A DNA stretch of 64,000 nt from NCBI GenBank assembly GCA_965194375.1, contig CBDAEL010000001.1. One strand, written 5' to 3'. Both the position numbers and the translations under genes were made by a program. The notes beneath the pieces were generated by a model that searched no databases, was not told the origin of the DNA, and saw only the letters and a list, made by a program, of their open reading frames with translations. The stretch comes from Tabrizicola_A aquatica. Lineage in GTDB: Bacteria; Pseudomonadota; Alphaproteobacteria; Rhodobacterales; Rhodobacteraceae. Below, in pieces: positions 1 through 8,278 of the stretch. The stretch's first letter is position 1. Each line of letters starts with the position of its first letter.

Positions 1-263
1 AAGCTGTTGAGCGTGACCCGCGCGGAAGGATTGGTCCGGCCTCGGAGCCGCTCAAGATAACGCGACAGCTCTTTGGCGACCTCTTGGGTTCTGGAAACGG
101 GCTTCTCTTGGCGCACAGCGACGTAGGAAAAGACCAAATCGGTTAGCAAGCCGTTAAGCCGCAGATTTGCCGCCCTTGGAGCTGTCCCCCCGTAGGCTTG
201 GTCAAGAGCGGTCCACGCGTCCTGCCAGATGGAGGCAAGGTGAGGGTGCGACGGAGGGAGCAT
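1..263 (-). CDS. possible partial ORF, C-terminus beyond the left edge
   Basis: An open minus-strand frame enters from a stop near 318 and runs off the left edge; the first ATG in it is at 263. The translated stretch (IWQDAWTALDQAYGG, later LNGLLTDLVFSYVAVRQ and VAKELSRYLERL) has the amphipathic-helix look of the middle of an AraC-type regulator, whose HTH would lie outside the window. This is a weak resemblance only. The N-terminal half is missing or frameshifted, so it may be a degraded gene next to the insertion element. Confidence 0.25.
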   Translation of the reverse strand, partial: MLPPSHPHLASIWQDAWTALDQAYGGTAPRAANLRLNGLLTDLVFSYVAVRQEKPVSRTQEVAKELSRYLERLRGRTNPSARVTLNS

Positions 264-749
264 GTGCAGAAAAAACCTTGCCGTTGGGGAGGGGGCCGCG
301 AAGTTCGAGTCAAGATATCAACGCACAGTTTGAAATTGGTGTGAAATGTGATCCGAGCCATTGAAGAATGGACCGTTCCAAAACGCAGTTTACCCTCGCG
401 CTTTCTAAGCTGGTAACGTGATTTTGAAGTGGCGGCGTTATATCAAGTAGCGACCGTAGTGCTTGAAAGAGTAAGGGCATCCGCTGACGTGAAAGCCTTA
501 CTTGGTCAACAGCGACATCCGCCCAAGCAAGTCCAGACCCATTTGGCCAAATAGATGTAGCAAGTCGATGGGTACCCAATTCTCTCGGATCAGACCTTCG
601 TGGTGCAGGTAGAAGTCCATCACGCGCATGAACACCGGTTACAATTCTAAGTGACCACCAACGTTATGCTCTTAGTATGTTGATTTTCACCCAGACCGGA
701 GCCGGTTTTTTCACCGAGAAGTGAGCCACCTCTGATTATGGATTTTGGT

Positions 750-1544
750 TCATGCTGGGGTCAAGGGCGTGTTTGTCTCCTTCTTTTTGCGGGCTGCAAC
801 GGCTGAGCTTGCCTTGAAGCGAAAGCTGTCGTTTCCGGTTTCAAGGATGTGACAGCGGTGAGTAAGGCGGTCGAGTAAGGCGGTGGTCATCTTTGCATCA
901 CCGAAGACCATAGCCCATTCGCTGAAGCTCAGGTTGGTGGTGATCACGACGCTAGTGCGCTCGTAGAGCTTGCTCAGCATATGAAACAGCAGTGCCCCGC
1001 CTGATGCGCTGAACGGCAGATAACCAAGTTCATCAAGGATCACGAGATCAAGCTTGGTCAGGCCTTCTGCGATTTGGCCTGCCTTTCCCTTGGCCTTTTC
1101 TTGTTCAAGCGCGTTGACCAGTTCTATGGTGGAGAAGAAGCGGACCTTGCGTCGGTGATGTTCGATGGCCTGGATGCCGATGGCTGTTGCGACATGGGTC
1201 TTGCCGGTTCCCGGGCCGCCAATGAGGACCATGTTCTGGGCGCCGTCCATGAACTCGCAACGGTGCAGCGTCCGGACAGTGGCCTCGTTGATCTCGCTGG
1301 CGGTGAAGTCGAAGCCAGAGAGATCCTTGTAGGCCGGGAAGCGAGCGGACTTCATGTGATAGGCAATTGAGCGAACCTCGCGTTCGGCCAGTTCGGCCTT
1401 CAGCAGTTGCGACAGCATTGGTATGGTCACTTCAAAGGCTGGTGCGCCCTGCTCGATCAGGTCGGTTACGGCTTGTGCCATCCCATACATCTTCAGGCTA
1501 CGCAGCATGATGACGATAGCGCCAGCGGCGGGATCATGACGCAT
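750..1544 (-). CDS. istB: IS21-family transposition helper ATPase IstB
   Basis: A 264-residue DnaA/AAA+-like ATPase that assists IstA in IS21 transposition. The Walker A motif GGPGTGKTH is near residue 110, Walker B-like LVILDELGYLPF is near 170, and sensor-like VVITTNLSFSEW is near 200. Its start overlaps the end of istA by 11 bases, the usual IS21 arrangement. Length and motifs look complete, so this gene is intact although its partner istA is not. Confidence 0.95.
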   Translation of the reverse strand: MRHDPAAGAIVIMLRSLKMYGMAQAVTDLIEQGAPAFEVTIPMLSQLLKAELAEREVRSIAYHMKSARFPAYKDLSGFDFTASEINEATVRTLHRCEFMDGAQNMVLIGGPGTGKTHVATAIGIQAIEHHRRKVRFFSTIELVNALEQEKAKGKAGQIAEGLTKLDLVILDELGYLPFSASGGALLFHMLSKLYERTSVVITTNLSFSEWAMVFGDAKMTTALLDRLTHRCHILETGNDSFRFKASSAVAARKKKETNTPLTPA

Positions 1545-3066
1545 GGCGGCCTCCGGCTATCTGGGCGCGTAGGCCGTCATAGCGTTCGACATTGGCCTCG
1601 GGTTCACGGTGAAGGGCCAGTGCCTGTGGAGTATCGAGTGGCGGCACGCCGATCACCTTGCCGTCGACCAGTCGGTGCAACAGGTTCAGCACATGGGTCT
1701 TTGTCGGTACGCCCTCGGTCAGTGCCAACTCTACGGCAGTGAGAACTGCTTGTTCGTCGTGATGGAGCACGAGGGCGAGGATATCGACCATCTCGCGATC
1801 ACCGCCCGGCTTGCGCAGCATGTGATCCTGCAACTGTCTGAAGACAGGTGGTAATTCCAGAAATGGCGCCCCATTCCGAAGAGCCCCGGGCTTGCGTTGA
1901 ACGACTGCCAGATAATGTCGCCAGTCGTAGATCGCCCGTGGAGGCAGATTGTGACTGCGTTGGATCACGCGCGCATGTTCGCACAGGATGCTGCCCTCAG
2001 CCGCCACAACCAGCCGGTCCGGATAGACCCGTAGGCTGACCGGTCGATTTGCGAAGGATGCCGGAACGCTGTAGCGATTGCGCTCAAAGCTGATCAGACA
2101 GGTGGGTGAGACGCGCTTGCTCAACTCGATAAAGCCATCAAACGCGACGGGCAACGGCATCAGCGCGGCCTGCTCTTCGGCCCATACATCGGCGATCGTG
2201 CCAGACTGTTTGCCATGCGGGGTCTGCCGCCACAGCTCAAGGCATCGCGCTTCCAGCCAGGTATTCAGCGCGGCAAGGTCTGAAAAGTCTGGCATCCGTT
2301 GCAACATCTGGTGACGGGAATCCCGAACGTTCTTCTCGACTTGCCCTTTCTCCCAACCCGCTGCCGGATTGCAAAACTCCGGCTCATAGACGTAGTGGTT
2401 TGTCATGGCGAGAAAGCGCATGTTGATCTACCGCTCCTTGCCGCGGCCGACGCGATCAACCGCCGTGCGCATATTGTCATAAATCCCCCGCGCGGGCACG
2501 CCACCGAAGACCCGGAATGCGTGCCAGTGGGCATCGAACAGCATCTCGTGGGTCTGCAGCGGATAGGCACGCAGCAAAAAAGCCCGGCTGTGCGACAGCT
2601 TGATATGCGCCATCTGCAGCTTCGTACGTTCGCCGCCCAGAACTGCAAAATCCTCGCTCCAGTCGAACTGGAAGGCATCTCCAGGGTTAAAATGTAACGG
2701 AACAACGGTCCCGCGCCCCGTCGTCTGCTGTTCACGCTGCCGATCTGCCCGCCACGATCGCGCAAAAGCCGCCACCCGTCCGTAAGAGCCGGTGAAGCCA
2801 AGCGCTATAAGATCGACATGCAATTGCTTCACAGTTCGCCGCTCCTTGCGCGACTTGCCGGCCTCAGTCTTCAGCCAGCTCGCCAACTTCTTGGCAAAGG
2901 GATCAAGCTTGCTTTGCCGCTCCGGCGTCGCGAATTTGGGCTCGATAGTGTTCGCAGCCAGATGCTTGATCACGGTATTGCGCGACACTCCCGTCAGCCG
3001 CGCGATCTCGCGGATCGACAGCTTCTGCCGCAAATGCATCCGTCGGGTGATGTTCAATAGTCCCAT
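1534..3066 (-). pseudogene. istA: IS21-family transposase IstA, interrupted by in-frame TAG
   Basis: Transposase with an N-terminal HTH (LSIREIARLTGVSRNTVIKHL region) and a DDE domain: FDWSE, then YDNMRTAV, then GWEKGQVEKNV. The start was chosen at ATG 3066 (MGLLNITRRMHL), which has GGAG eight bases upstream; an ATG at 3096 is also in frame. The frame is broken by a TAG at 2428-2430, directly after VGRGKER, and continues in the same frame after it, so this is a point nonsense mutation and not an indel. The stop lies between the second Asp and the catalytic Glu, so the short product would lack the full triad. Confidence 0.9.
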
Positions 3067-3178
3067 GTGGATCACTCCGTTGCCCCCGCCGCTCACCGCT
3101 TTGGGGAAAGGTTCACATGGCTCAGTTCTCAGTGAAAATTATCCGCCTAAACGGCGCAGTTCTGGATGAAAATCAACA

Positions 3179-3501
3179 GGCCCACGGTGTTGATCGTCAA
3201 TGAACTGGTGGCCGAACGGCTGGCAAGCGATGCAAGGTAAGGGATGAGCTAGATATCGTTTGGGCAGAGTCAAAGGAACTTTGCTTGAACCGGTTTTGTC
3301 GCCGCTTTTGACCTTTTGGGAAGACCAAACGATCCCCATTCCAATCCTTCAAGACGAGCCCAGCAGATCATCCACTTGGTGGTGACGCTCTAGAGCGGTT
3401 TGTCGCCCTTTCCCGCCACTCAGCAACAGGCGACATTTTTCGGGCAGACAACTACTTGGAAGGCCTGATCTGGGCGGAAAGCCGTCTAACCGTCGCCCCG
3501 C
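3179..3501. other. intergenic stretch between IS21 and the ureohydrolase gene
   Basis: A 323-bp gap. It holds no convincing gene: the only open frame (3139-3339, minus) runs through the IS end and resembles nothing I recognise. No terminator hairpin or palindromic operator was seen. Confidence 0.5.
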
Positions 3502-4434
3502 TTAATGGGCAAGATTGCAGAGGATTTCGAACATGATCGTGGCCCCGACGAGAGCAGTATTGCCACTGGGATCGAAGGGCGGGGAGACTTCGACAACATC
3601 GGCGCCAATCAGGTTCAACCCCTTGAGGCCGCGCATCATTTGTTGTGCTTCGAACACCGTGTAACCTCCCACTTCGGGGGTGCCAGTTCCGGGAGTATAG
3701 GCCGGGTCGATGCCATCGACATCAAAGGTCAGATAGGTTGGATGGTCGCCGGCGATACGGCGCGCTTCGGCAACCACGCCGGGGATACCCAAATCATAGA
3801 CGTCCTCGATGTACAGCGTCGTCACGCCGGCATTTTCGGCAAAATCATTGCCGTCAGGTGCATACCGGGTCCCTCGAATGCCAATTTGCACGCAGCGTTT
3901 TGGGTCAACCAGTCCCTCCTCGATGGCCCGCCGGACATGGGTGCCGTGGGTGTATTTGTGACCGCCGAAATAGGAATCGTTCGTATCCGAATGGGCGTCG
4001 AACTGGATCAAACCCACTGGCCCATCCTTGGCCAAAGCGCGCAGAATCGGCAGCGTGATCAGATGGTCGCCGCCTGCCGTCAGCGGCTTGACCCCTGCAA
4101 ACCGGAAAGTCTCGTAGAACCCGGTGATCATCGATAGGCTTTCCATGATGTCGATGGGGTTCATCGGGCAATCCCCGAAATCCGCAACCCGGTGCGTCGT
4201 GTAGGGCGAAGTCTTGGTCACGTGATGGAATGGCCGGATGAACATACTCATCGCGCGCATCTCACGCGGGCCATGGCGGGTGCCAGACCGATTTGTCGTG
4301 CCGCCGTCATAAGGCAGGCCAATCAACGCAATATCGGCGTCCGCCGGGTTTGACAGCGTGGGCAGGCGAAAAAAGCTGACCGGACCGGCATAGCGGGGCG
4401 TTGTGGACGAGGAAGCGGGCCAATAAGTCATCAA
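3502..4434 (-). CDS. ureohydrolase (agmatinase / guanidino-acid hydrolase family)
   Basis: A 310-residue binuclear-manganese ureohydrolase that hydrolyses a guanidino group to urea plus an amine. Seen motifs: GGDH (His124), DAHSD (Asp146, His148, Asp150) and DVDGIDPAYTPGTGTPE (Asp238, Asp240), the complete set of metal ligands. Length fits the agmatinase/guanidinobutyrase/guanidinopropionase group. Substrate cannot be read from the sequence. Its ATG overlaps the stop of the upstream TIM-barrel gene by 4 bases, so the two are co-transcribed and probably translationally coupled. A guanidino compound made during purine or arginine-derivative breakdown is a plausible substrate, but this is inference. 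Confidence 0.88.
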   Translation of the reverse strand: MMTYWPASSSTTPRYAGPVSFFRLPTLSNPADADIALIGLPYDGGTTNRSGTRHGPREMRAMSMFIRPFHHVTKTSPYTTHRVADFGDCPMNPIDIMESLSMITGFYETFRFAGVKPLTAGGDHLITLPILRALAKDGPVGLIQFDAHSDTNDSYFGGHKYTHGTHVRRAIEEGLVDPKRCVQIGIRGTRYAPDGNDFAENAGVTTLYIEDVYDLGIPGVVAEARRIAGDHPTYLTFDVDGIDPAYTPGTGTPEVGGYTVFEAQQMMRGLKGLNLIGADVVEVSPPFDPSGNTALVGATIMFEILCNLAH

Positions 4435-5396
4435 AGAGCCTTTCGAGCTTGCGTGCTGATATCAGCCAAAACCTGGCGAACATAAGTGATCTGCGCCACT
4501 GCCTCTGCCATTTCCCGATCAAGGCGGGATTGTAGATCTTCTCCGGCGGTAATGAGCGTAGTCGACGCGTCACGCGCAGGAATGACCGGGTCGGGTGGGT
4601 CGGTTGGAAACCGATAGGCCGGGGCAAACATCTCGTTCTCTTCCTCGCAGCCAAAGGCGCGCACTTGCGGTGGATCGCCGAGTAACAAGAGCGTGGTTAG
4701 AAGGCCCCTGAAGTCAACGTCACCTTCCCCCGAACGACAGGCACGATGCGCGAAGCCTCCACGATCCGGCACGATCTTGGCGTCTTTAATGTGAACATCG
4801 GTCACGTAGGGCGCCATCGTGGCCAAAGCCGCCTCGGGTGTTTCGAACGCGTTGATCATATTGGCGAAATCGAACAGCAGCGTCAGCCGCGGATTTTGAA
4901 CCGCCTCAAGAATCTCGACCAGCTCTTGCGCCTTCAGATCTTCGTGCTGCTCGAGCAGAAAATTCAAACGTCCCTCAGGATCAAGCTGCGGCAGCAGACG
5001 TAAATCGCGAATGGTCTGTGCGATGATTTGCGACACTCGCCCCGCATAGCGCGGATAACACCGCACCGAGGTGGCCCCAGTTTCGTGCGCCACCGCTATT
5101 GCAGCACGCAGCGTGGCCTCGTCGGTGGCAGAGGTTTCGATGTGAACCTCGAGGCCAAGCGACTGCGCCAACTCAGCAAAAGCCGCGCGGCTTTCCGGCG
5201 CCAGCAAAAGGGACCGCCCCTCGCCATCTTCGACATGGATCTTGACGCCCACCATTCCCTGAAGATGGGCGAACAGCAGAAATTCGGCAGGGGTTGCGTC
5301 GCCAAACCGAAAGTTGAGATGCCACGAATAGGCATGCGCGAAGAGCCGAATTTCTGCGATACGAGCGATCAGTCGCGCTGCGTCTTGGCGGGTCAT
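4431..5396 (-). CDS. xylose-isomerase-like TIM-barrel protein (sugar-phosphate isomerase/epimerase superfamily)
   Basis: A 321-residue protein with the alternating strand/helix pattern of AP-endonuclease-2/xylose-isomerase-like TIM barrels. Candidate metal-binding positions are the Glu of FLLEQHEDL, the Asp of LTLLFDFANM, the His/Asp of VTDVHIKDA and the Glu of FGCEEENEMF. It is the first gene of a two-gene minus-strand operon with the ureohydrolase. No signal peptide is apparent, so it is likely cytoplasmic. The specific substrate is unknown. Confidence 0.72.
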   Translation of the reverse strand: MTRQDAARLIARIAEIRLFAHAYSWHLNFRFGDATPAEFLLFAHLQGMVGVKIHVEDGEGRSLLLAPESRAAFAELAQSLGLEVHIETSATDEATLRAAIAVAHETGATSVRCYPRYAGRVSQIIAQTIRDLRLLPQLDPEGRLNFLLEQHEDLKAQELVEILEAVQNPRLTLLFDFANMINAFETPEAALATMAPYVTDVHIKDAKIVPDRGGFAHRACRSGEGDVDFRGLLTTLLLLGDPPQVRAFGCEEENEMFAPAYRFPTDPPDPVIPARDASTTLITAGEDLQSRLDREMAEAVAQITYVRQVLADISTQARKAL

Positions 5397-5769
5397 AGGA
5401 GCCTCCGATCATTGCACCACTCATTGTGCGGGCCCCAATCAAACGCAAGAGGGCTGTGTTCATCGCCGGGCTTGCTCGCTGCCTTTTTCGAAGCTTGATG
5501 GTAACCTTGTCCGGAACGGCTAATTGAAGAAATCCGCGAAAAAGCGATGACCGCTGCGCCGAAAGGCAACTATTGGCGGAAAGCGGACACTCGTCATCAC
5601 TGGCGCGAGGGCGAATTGTAGGTCGTCGTCGAGCCGTAATGAGGGTTGGACCTTGGCAGGCCAAGAAATGCAGGTCCGATGTCGATGCAATAAACTCGTT
5701 GCTTTCGAATGCCTCTTGCTTCGCTAGGTATTGCTGCCATGCATTGCTTTACAAAAGGAGTGTGAGGCC
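5397..5769. other. intergenic region upstream of two divergent genes
   Basis: A 373-bp gap between the divergent TIM-barrel and acylphosphatase-like genes. It should hold both promoters, but I see no clear -35/-10 pair, palindrome or RNA gene. The only distinct signal is AAGGAG at 5755-5760, which serves as ribosome binding site for the next gene. Confidence 0.5.
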
Positions 5770-6021
5770 TTGGTAGTAGAGCGTTTCACCATCGAGGGGG
5801 ATCTTGAGGCTGAGAGTTTTCTGCCTTGGATCGTCCGACATATGCATCGCCTTGGGCTTCGTGGGGCTCCGGTGCGGTGTGCAAACGGGCAAGTGGAAAT
5901 CACCCTGAGCGGGCCGACAGACCTTATCGATGCAATGGAGATGGGCATATCGCTTGGTCCGATCGATGTCTGGGTCGAAGCGATCGCTCGGCAAAGTCTT
6001 GAGAATAAGGATGGCCCCTGA
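5770..6021 (+). CDS. acylphosphatase-like small protein lacking the catalytic residues
   Basis: About 83 residues. The pattern RFTIEGDLEAESF, LGLRGAPVRCANGQVEITL and GPIDVWVEAI follows the acylphosphatase fold (family pattern RV.I.GRVQGVGFR, LGL.G.V.N..DG.VE, GP..A.V). The catalytic Arg of GVGFR is replaced by Leu and the catalytic Asn of VRN by Cys, so acylphosphatase activity is unlikely. Start chosen at TTG 5770 because AAGGAG lies nine bases upstream and this matches the family N-terminus; ATG 5731 is the alternative. Function unknown; it may bind a nucleotide or a partner protein. Confidence 0.6.
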   Translation: MVVERFTIEGDLEAESFLPWIVRHMHRLGLRGAPVRCANGQVEITLSGPTDLIDAMEMGISLGPIDVWVEAIARQSLENKDGP

Positions 6022-6183
6022 GATTGCGCCATCACAAAATGGTTACTTATTAGGCAATCCGGTCTAAATAGCAGGCATGTCTGCCGATTCCCTTCGGCGA
6101 CTGGCCATGCTCACTTTCGCGGCAGGACAGTCTTCGGAAGTCGGCGTAGCTTAACATGAATGCCGTTTGACGGAACCGAACGA

Positions 6184-6795
6184 ATGACTGACGCTTGGAC
6201 TCCTGTCGCGCTGGCGCGCGATCTGCCCCGTTTGGGGGTGGTCCCCCTCTGTGTTGACGGGATCGACGTTGCGCTGTGGCGCAGCGCTTCGGGCCGGGTC
6301 GCGGCATGGGCCGACCGTTGTCCGCATCGCGGCATGCGCCTATCGCATGGCTTTGTGCGGGGCGAGGCGCTGTCCTGCATCTATCACGGCTGGAGCTATG
6401 GGTCTGAAGGCCAGTGCCTGCGCATCCCGGCACATCCCGACCTGACACCGCCCGAAGCGATCCGCGTTCCGGTCTTTCAGGCGATCGAAAGCGGCGGGGT
6501 GGTCTGGGTGGCCCCGAAAACCACCGATGCAATGCCGCCCGCCGTTGGCGGAACGGCCCTTCGGTCGCTAACCGTGGATGCAGTGGTAGATTGGGCTGCC
6601 AGCGGTTTTGCCCTGTCGGGTGCTGTGGCGCGGGGAGAGTTGTCTGGCGTCGCCATGACGATCCTTGTGCAGCCCCTTCCCGATGGCCGCTTTGCCCTGC
6701 ATGCGCTGGCCAACAGCGCCGCCCCCGCCGCACTTATCGAAGCATCGCGCGGGCTTGAAGCCTTGCGCCGTCAGGCAGAGGTGGCCTTGGCATGA
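6184..6795 (+). CDS. stand-alone Rieske [2Fe-2S] protein of a split oxygenase
   Basis: A 203-residue protein. Its Rieske domain has the ligands Cys46, His48, Cys65 and His68 (CPHRG then CIYHGW, C-X-H-X16-C-X2-H), which bind a [2Fe-2S] cluster and pass electrons to a mononuclear iron. Unlike a normal ring-hydroxylating oxygenase alpha subunit it has no iron-binding DX2HX4H motif. The last 75 or so residues carry only a weak remnant of the catalytic-domain pattern (AMTILVQPLPDGRFAL). Start placed at ATG 6184 (MTDAWTPVAL), parallel to the N-terminus of the next gene; ATG 6160 is possible. It overlaps the next gene by 4 bases, which encodes the missing catalytic half. Confidence 0.88.
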   Translation: MTDAWTPVALARDLPRLGVVPLCVDGIDVALWRSASGRVAAWADRCPHRGMRLSHGFVRGEALSCIYHGWSYGSEGQCLRIPAHPDLTPPEAIRVPVFQAIESGGVVWVAPKTTDAMPPAVGGTALRSLTVDAVVDWAASGFALSGAVARGELSGVAMTILVQPLPDGRFALHALANSAAPAALIEASRGLEALRRQAEVALA

Positions 6796-7628
6796 CCGAT
6801 CCGATCCGCGACGAATGGTACCCTGTGGCCTTGGTGAGCCAACTGCCGCGGGGCGACCGCGACACGCTTCTGCTGGGCGAACCCATCCGCGTAACGCTGC
6901 AGGATGGCCAGCCGATGGTGACAGCTTCCGGTCGGGTGCTGCGATCGCAAGCCCGTTATGGCCATGTTTGGACCAGCCTTGGTTCGCCCACCCGCCCATT
7001 GTTTGACATTCCGGAAGCAGATCAACCCGGGCGGCGTCTGGTCGATGTCGGCCTTGTGCGCGTCAAATGCTCGCCCCTGCGCGCGGTCGAGAATTTTCTC
7101 GATATCGCGCATTTTCCTTTTGTGCACACCGATATCCTCGGCGCCGAACCCCATACCGAGGTGGGCCGCTATGACGTGGCAATCCGCGACGAGGTAGACG
7201 AGGTCTGGGCAACCAAGGTGCAGTTTTACCAACCCCAAGCCGCGAAATCGGCGGCCGGCGGGATTACCACGGAATACATGTACCGCGTTCCGGCCCCGAC
7301 GGTGTCAGTGCTTTACAAGACCTGCCCACCACGGCCGGGGGAATGGGACGTGATCACCCTGTTCGTGCAGCCCTTAACCGAAACGCTGTGCGAAGTCTGG
7401 CCATGGATGGCGCTGTTTGATGACACCACACCGCTGACCGATCTCATTCATTTCCAGCAGACGATCTTCCTTCAGGATCGCTCGATCCTTGAAAATCAGC
7501 AGCCCAGCCTGTTGCCACTGGACCCGGGGCTGGAAATTCCGACACGGGCTGATCTGACTTCGGTGGCCTATCGGCGCTGGTTGAAGCGGCGCGGCTACAC
7601 TTACGGCGCACAACTGGTGGCGGCATGA
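6792..7628 (+). CDS. Rieske-oxygenase catalytic subunit without a Rieske cluster (NdmC-like architecture)
   Basis: A 278-residue protein with the N-terminal opening of the family (DEWYPVALVSQLP). The segment that should hold the CXH and CXXH cluster ligands is collapsed and has none of them. The catalytic domain is intact: ENFLDIAHFPFVH supplies Asp104, His107 and His112, and FLQDRSILENQQP supplies the third iron ligand Asp229. It should hydroxylate or oxidatively demethylate a substrate using electrons from a Rieske centre in trans. NdmC of Pseudomonas putida CBB5, a 7-methylxanthine N7-demethylase, likewise lacks its own cluster. No reductase gene is in the window. Confidence 0.85.
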   Translation: MTDPIRDEWYPVALVSQLPRGDRDTLLLGEPIRVTLQDGQPMVTASGRVLRSQARYGHVWTSLGSPTRPLFDIPEADQPGRRLVDVGLVRVKCSPLRAVENFLDIAHFPFVHTDILGAEPHTEVGRYDVAIRDEVDEVWATKVQFYQPQAAKSAAGGITTEYMYRVPAPTVSVLYKTCPPRPGEWDVITLFVQPLTETLCEVWPWMALFDDTTPLTDLIHFQQTIFLQDRSILENQQPSLLPLDPGLEIPTRADLTSVAYRRWLKRRGYTYGAQLVAA

Positions 7629-8278
7629 TCCTTTACGACTACATCCTCAGCCCTGATTGCTACAAAGTGCGGCTCCTGGCCTCTTTTGTCGGCGCACCGC
7701 TTGAACTGCGCGCGGTGGACTTCCATCCGGGCGGCGAGCATCGCAGCGCTCCATTCCTACGGATCAATCCGGCGGGCACCATCCCAGTGCTGCAAGACAG
7801 CGATTTGATCCTGACCGAATCCGCTTCGATCCTGACTTATGTGGCGGCAGCCCATGGCCCGGATTGGCTGGGCGACGACACCCCGATCATGCGCGGGCGG
7901 GTGGCGCAATGGCTGGCCTTCGGGCATCGACTATCCGCCAGCATCGGCAAGGCGCGCACCCATGACATGCTGCAAAAGCCCGCCGATATCGACGCCTGCC
8001 GCAAGAGCGGCGTCATCGCCCTGCGCGAACTTGAGGCAGCCTTGATAGAAGCTCACTTGCGCGGTGATGCCTTTCTGGCCGGACACCGGCCCACGCTGGC
8101 CGATATCGCCTGTTTCCCGCACGCCATGCTGGCCCCGGATGGCGGCATCTCGACCGATCCTTACCCGGCGATCCGGCTCTGGACGCGGTCGCTGCGCGCC
8201 TTGCCACGGTTCATCGAAATGCCGGGGATCCACCGCTTGCACGAGTTAAAGCCCGAACCCACAGGCAGCAGCCTATGA
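7625..8278 (+). CDS. glutathione S-transferase homologue (NdmE-like position)
   Basis: A 217-residue GST-fold protein: an N-terminal thioredoxin-like domain (YDYILSPDCYKVRLLASFVG, then AGTIPVLQDSDLILTESASI near residue 60-80) followed by an all-helical domain with GDAFLAGHRPTLADIACFP near residue 150. It overlaps both neighbours by 4 bases. In the P. putida CBB5 NdmCDE system the GST homologue NdmE has a structural role in the demethylase complex, so a scaffold role for this protein is a reasonable inference. A glutathione-dependent step is the alternative. Confidence 0.85.
   Translation: MILYDYILSPDCYKVRLLASFVGAPLELRAVDFHPGGEHRSAPFLRINPAGTIPVLQDSDLILTESASILTYVAAAHGPDWLGDDTPIMRGRVAQWLAFGHRLSASIGKARTHDMLQKPADIDACRKSGVIALRELEAALIEAHLRGDAFLAGHRPTLADIACFPHAMLAPDGGISTDPYPAIRLWTRSLRALPRFIEMPGIHRLHELKPEPTGSSL

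Larger units (their letters stand above)
678..3178 (-). mobile_element. IS21-family insertion sequence
   Basis: The element is about 2.5 kb and carries istA and istB on the minus strand. Both ends begin TGTTGATTTTCA when read inward (left from 678, right from 3178 on the complement). Each end also holds a second shared block near TTTTCAC..GAGAA.TGAGCC, giving terminal repeats of roughly 45-60 bp with mismatches. The flanking bases (..CTTAGTA on the left, GGCCCA.. on the right) do not form a target duplication, so one end may have been rearranged after insertion. The istA gene is interrupted, so this copy is probably not autonomous. Confidence 0.93.

Noticed and set aside
3505..4137. Long plus-strand frame opposite the ureohydrolase
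   Set aside because: Antisense shadow of a gene with intact metal-binding motifs; common in GC-rich DNA.
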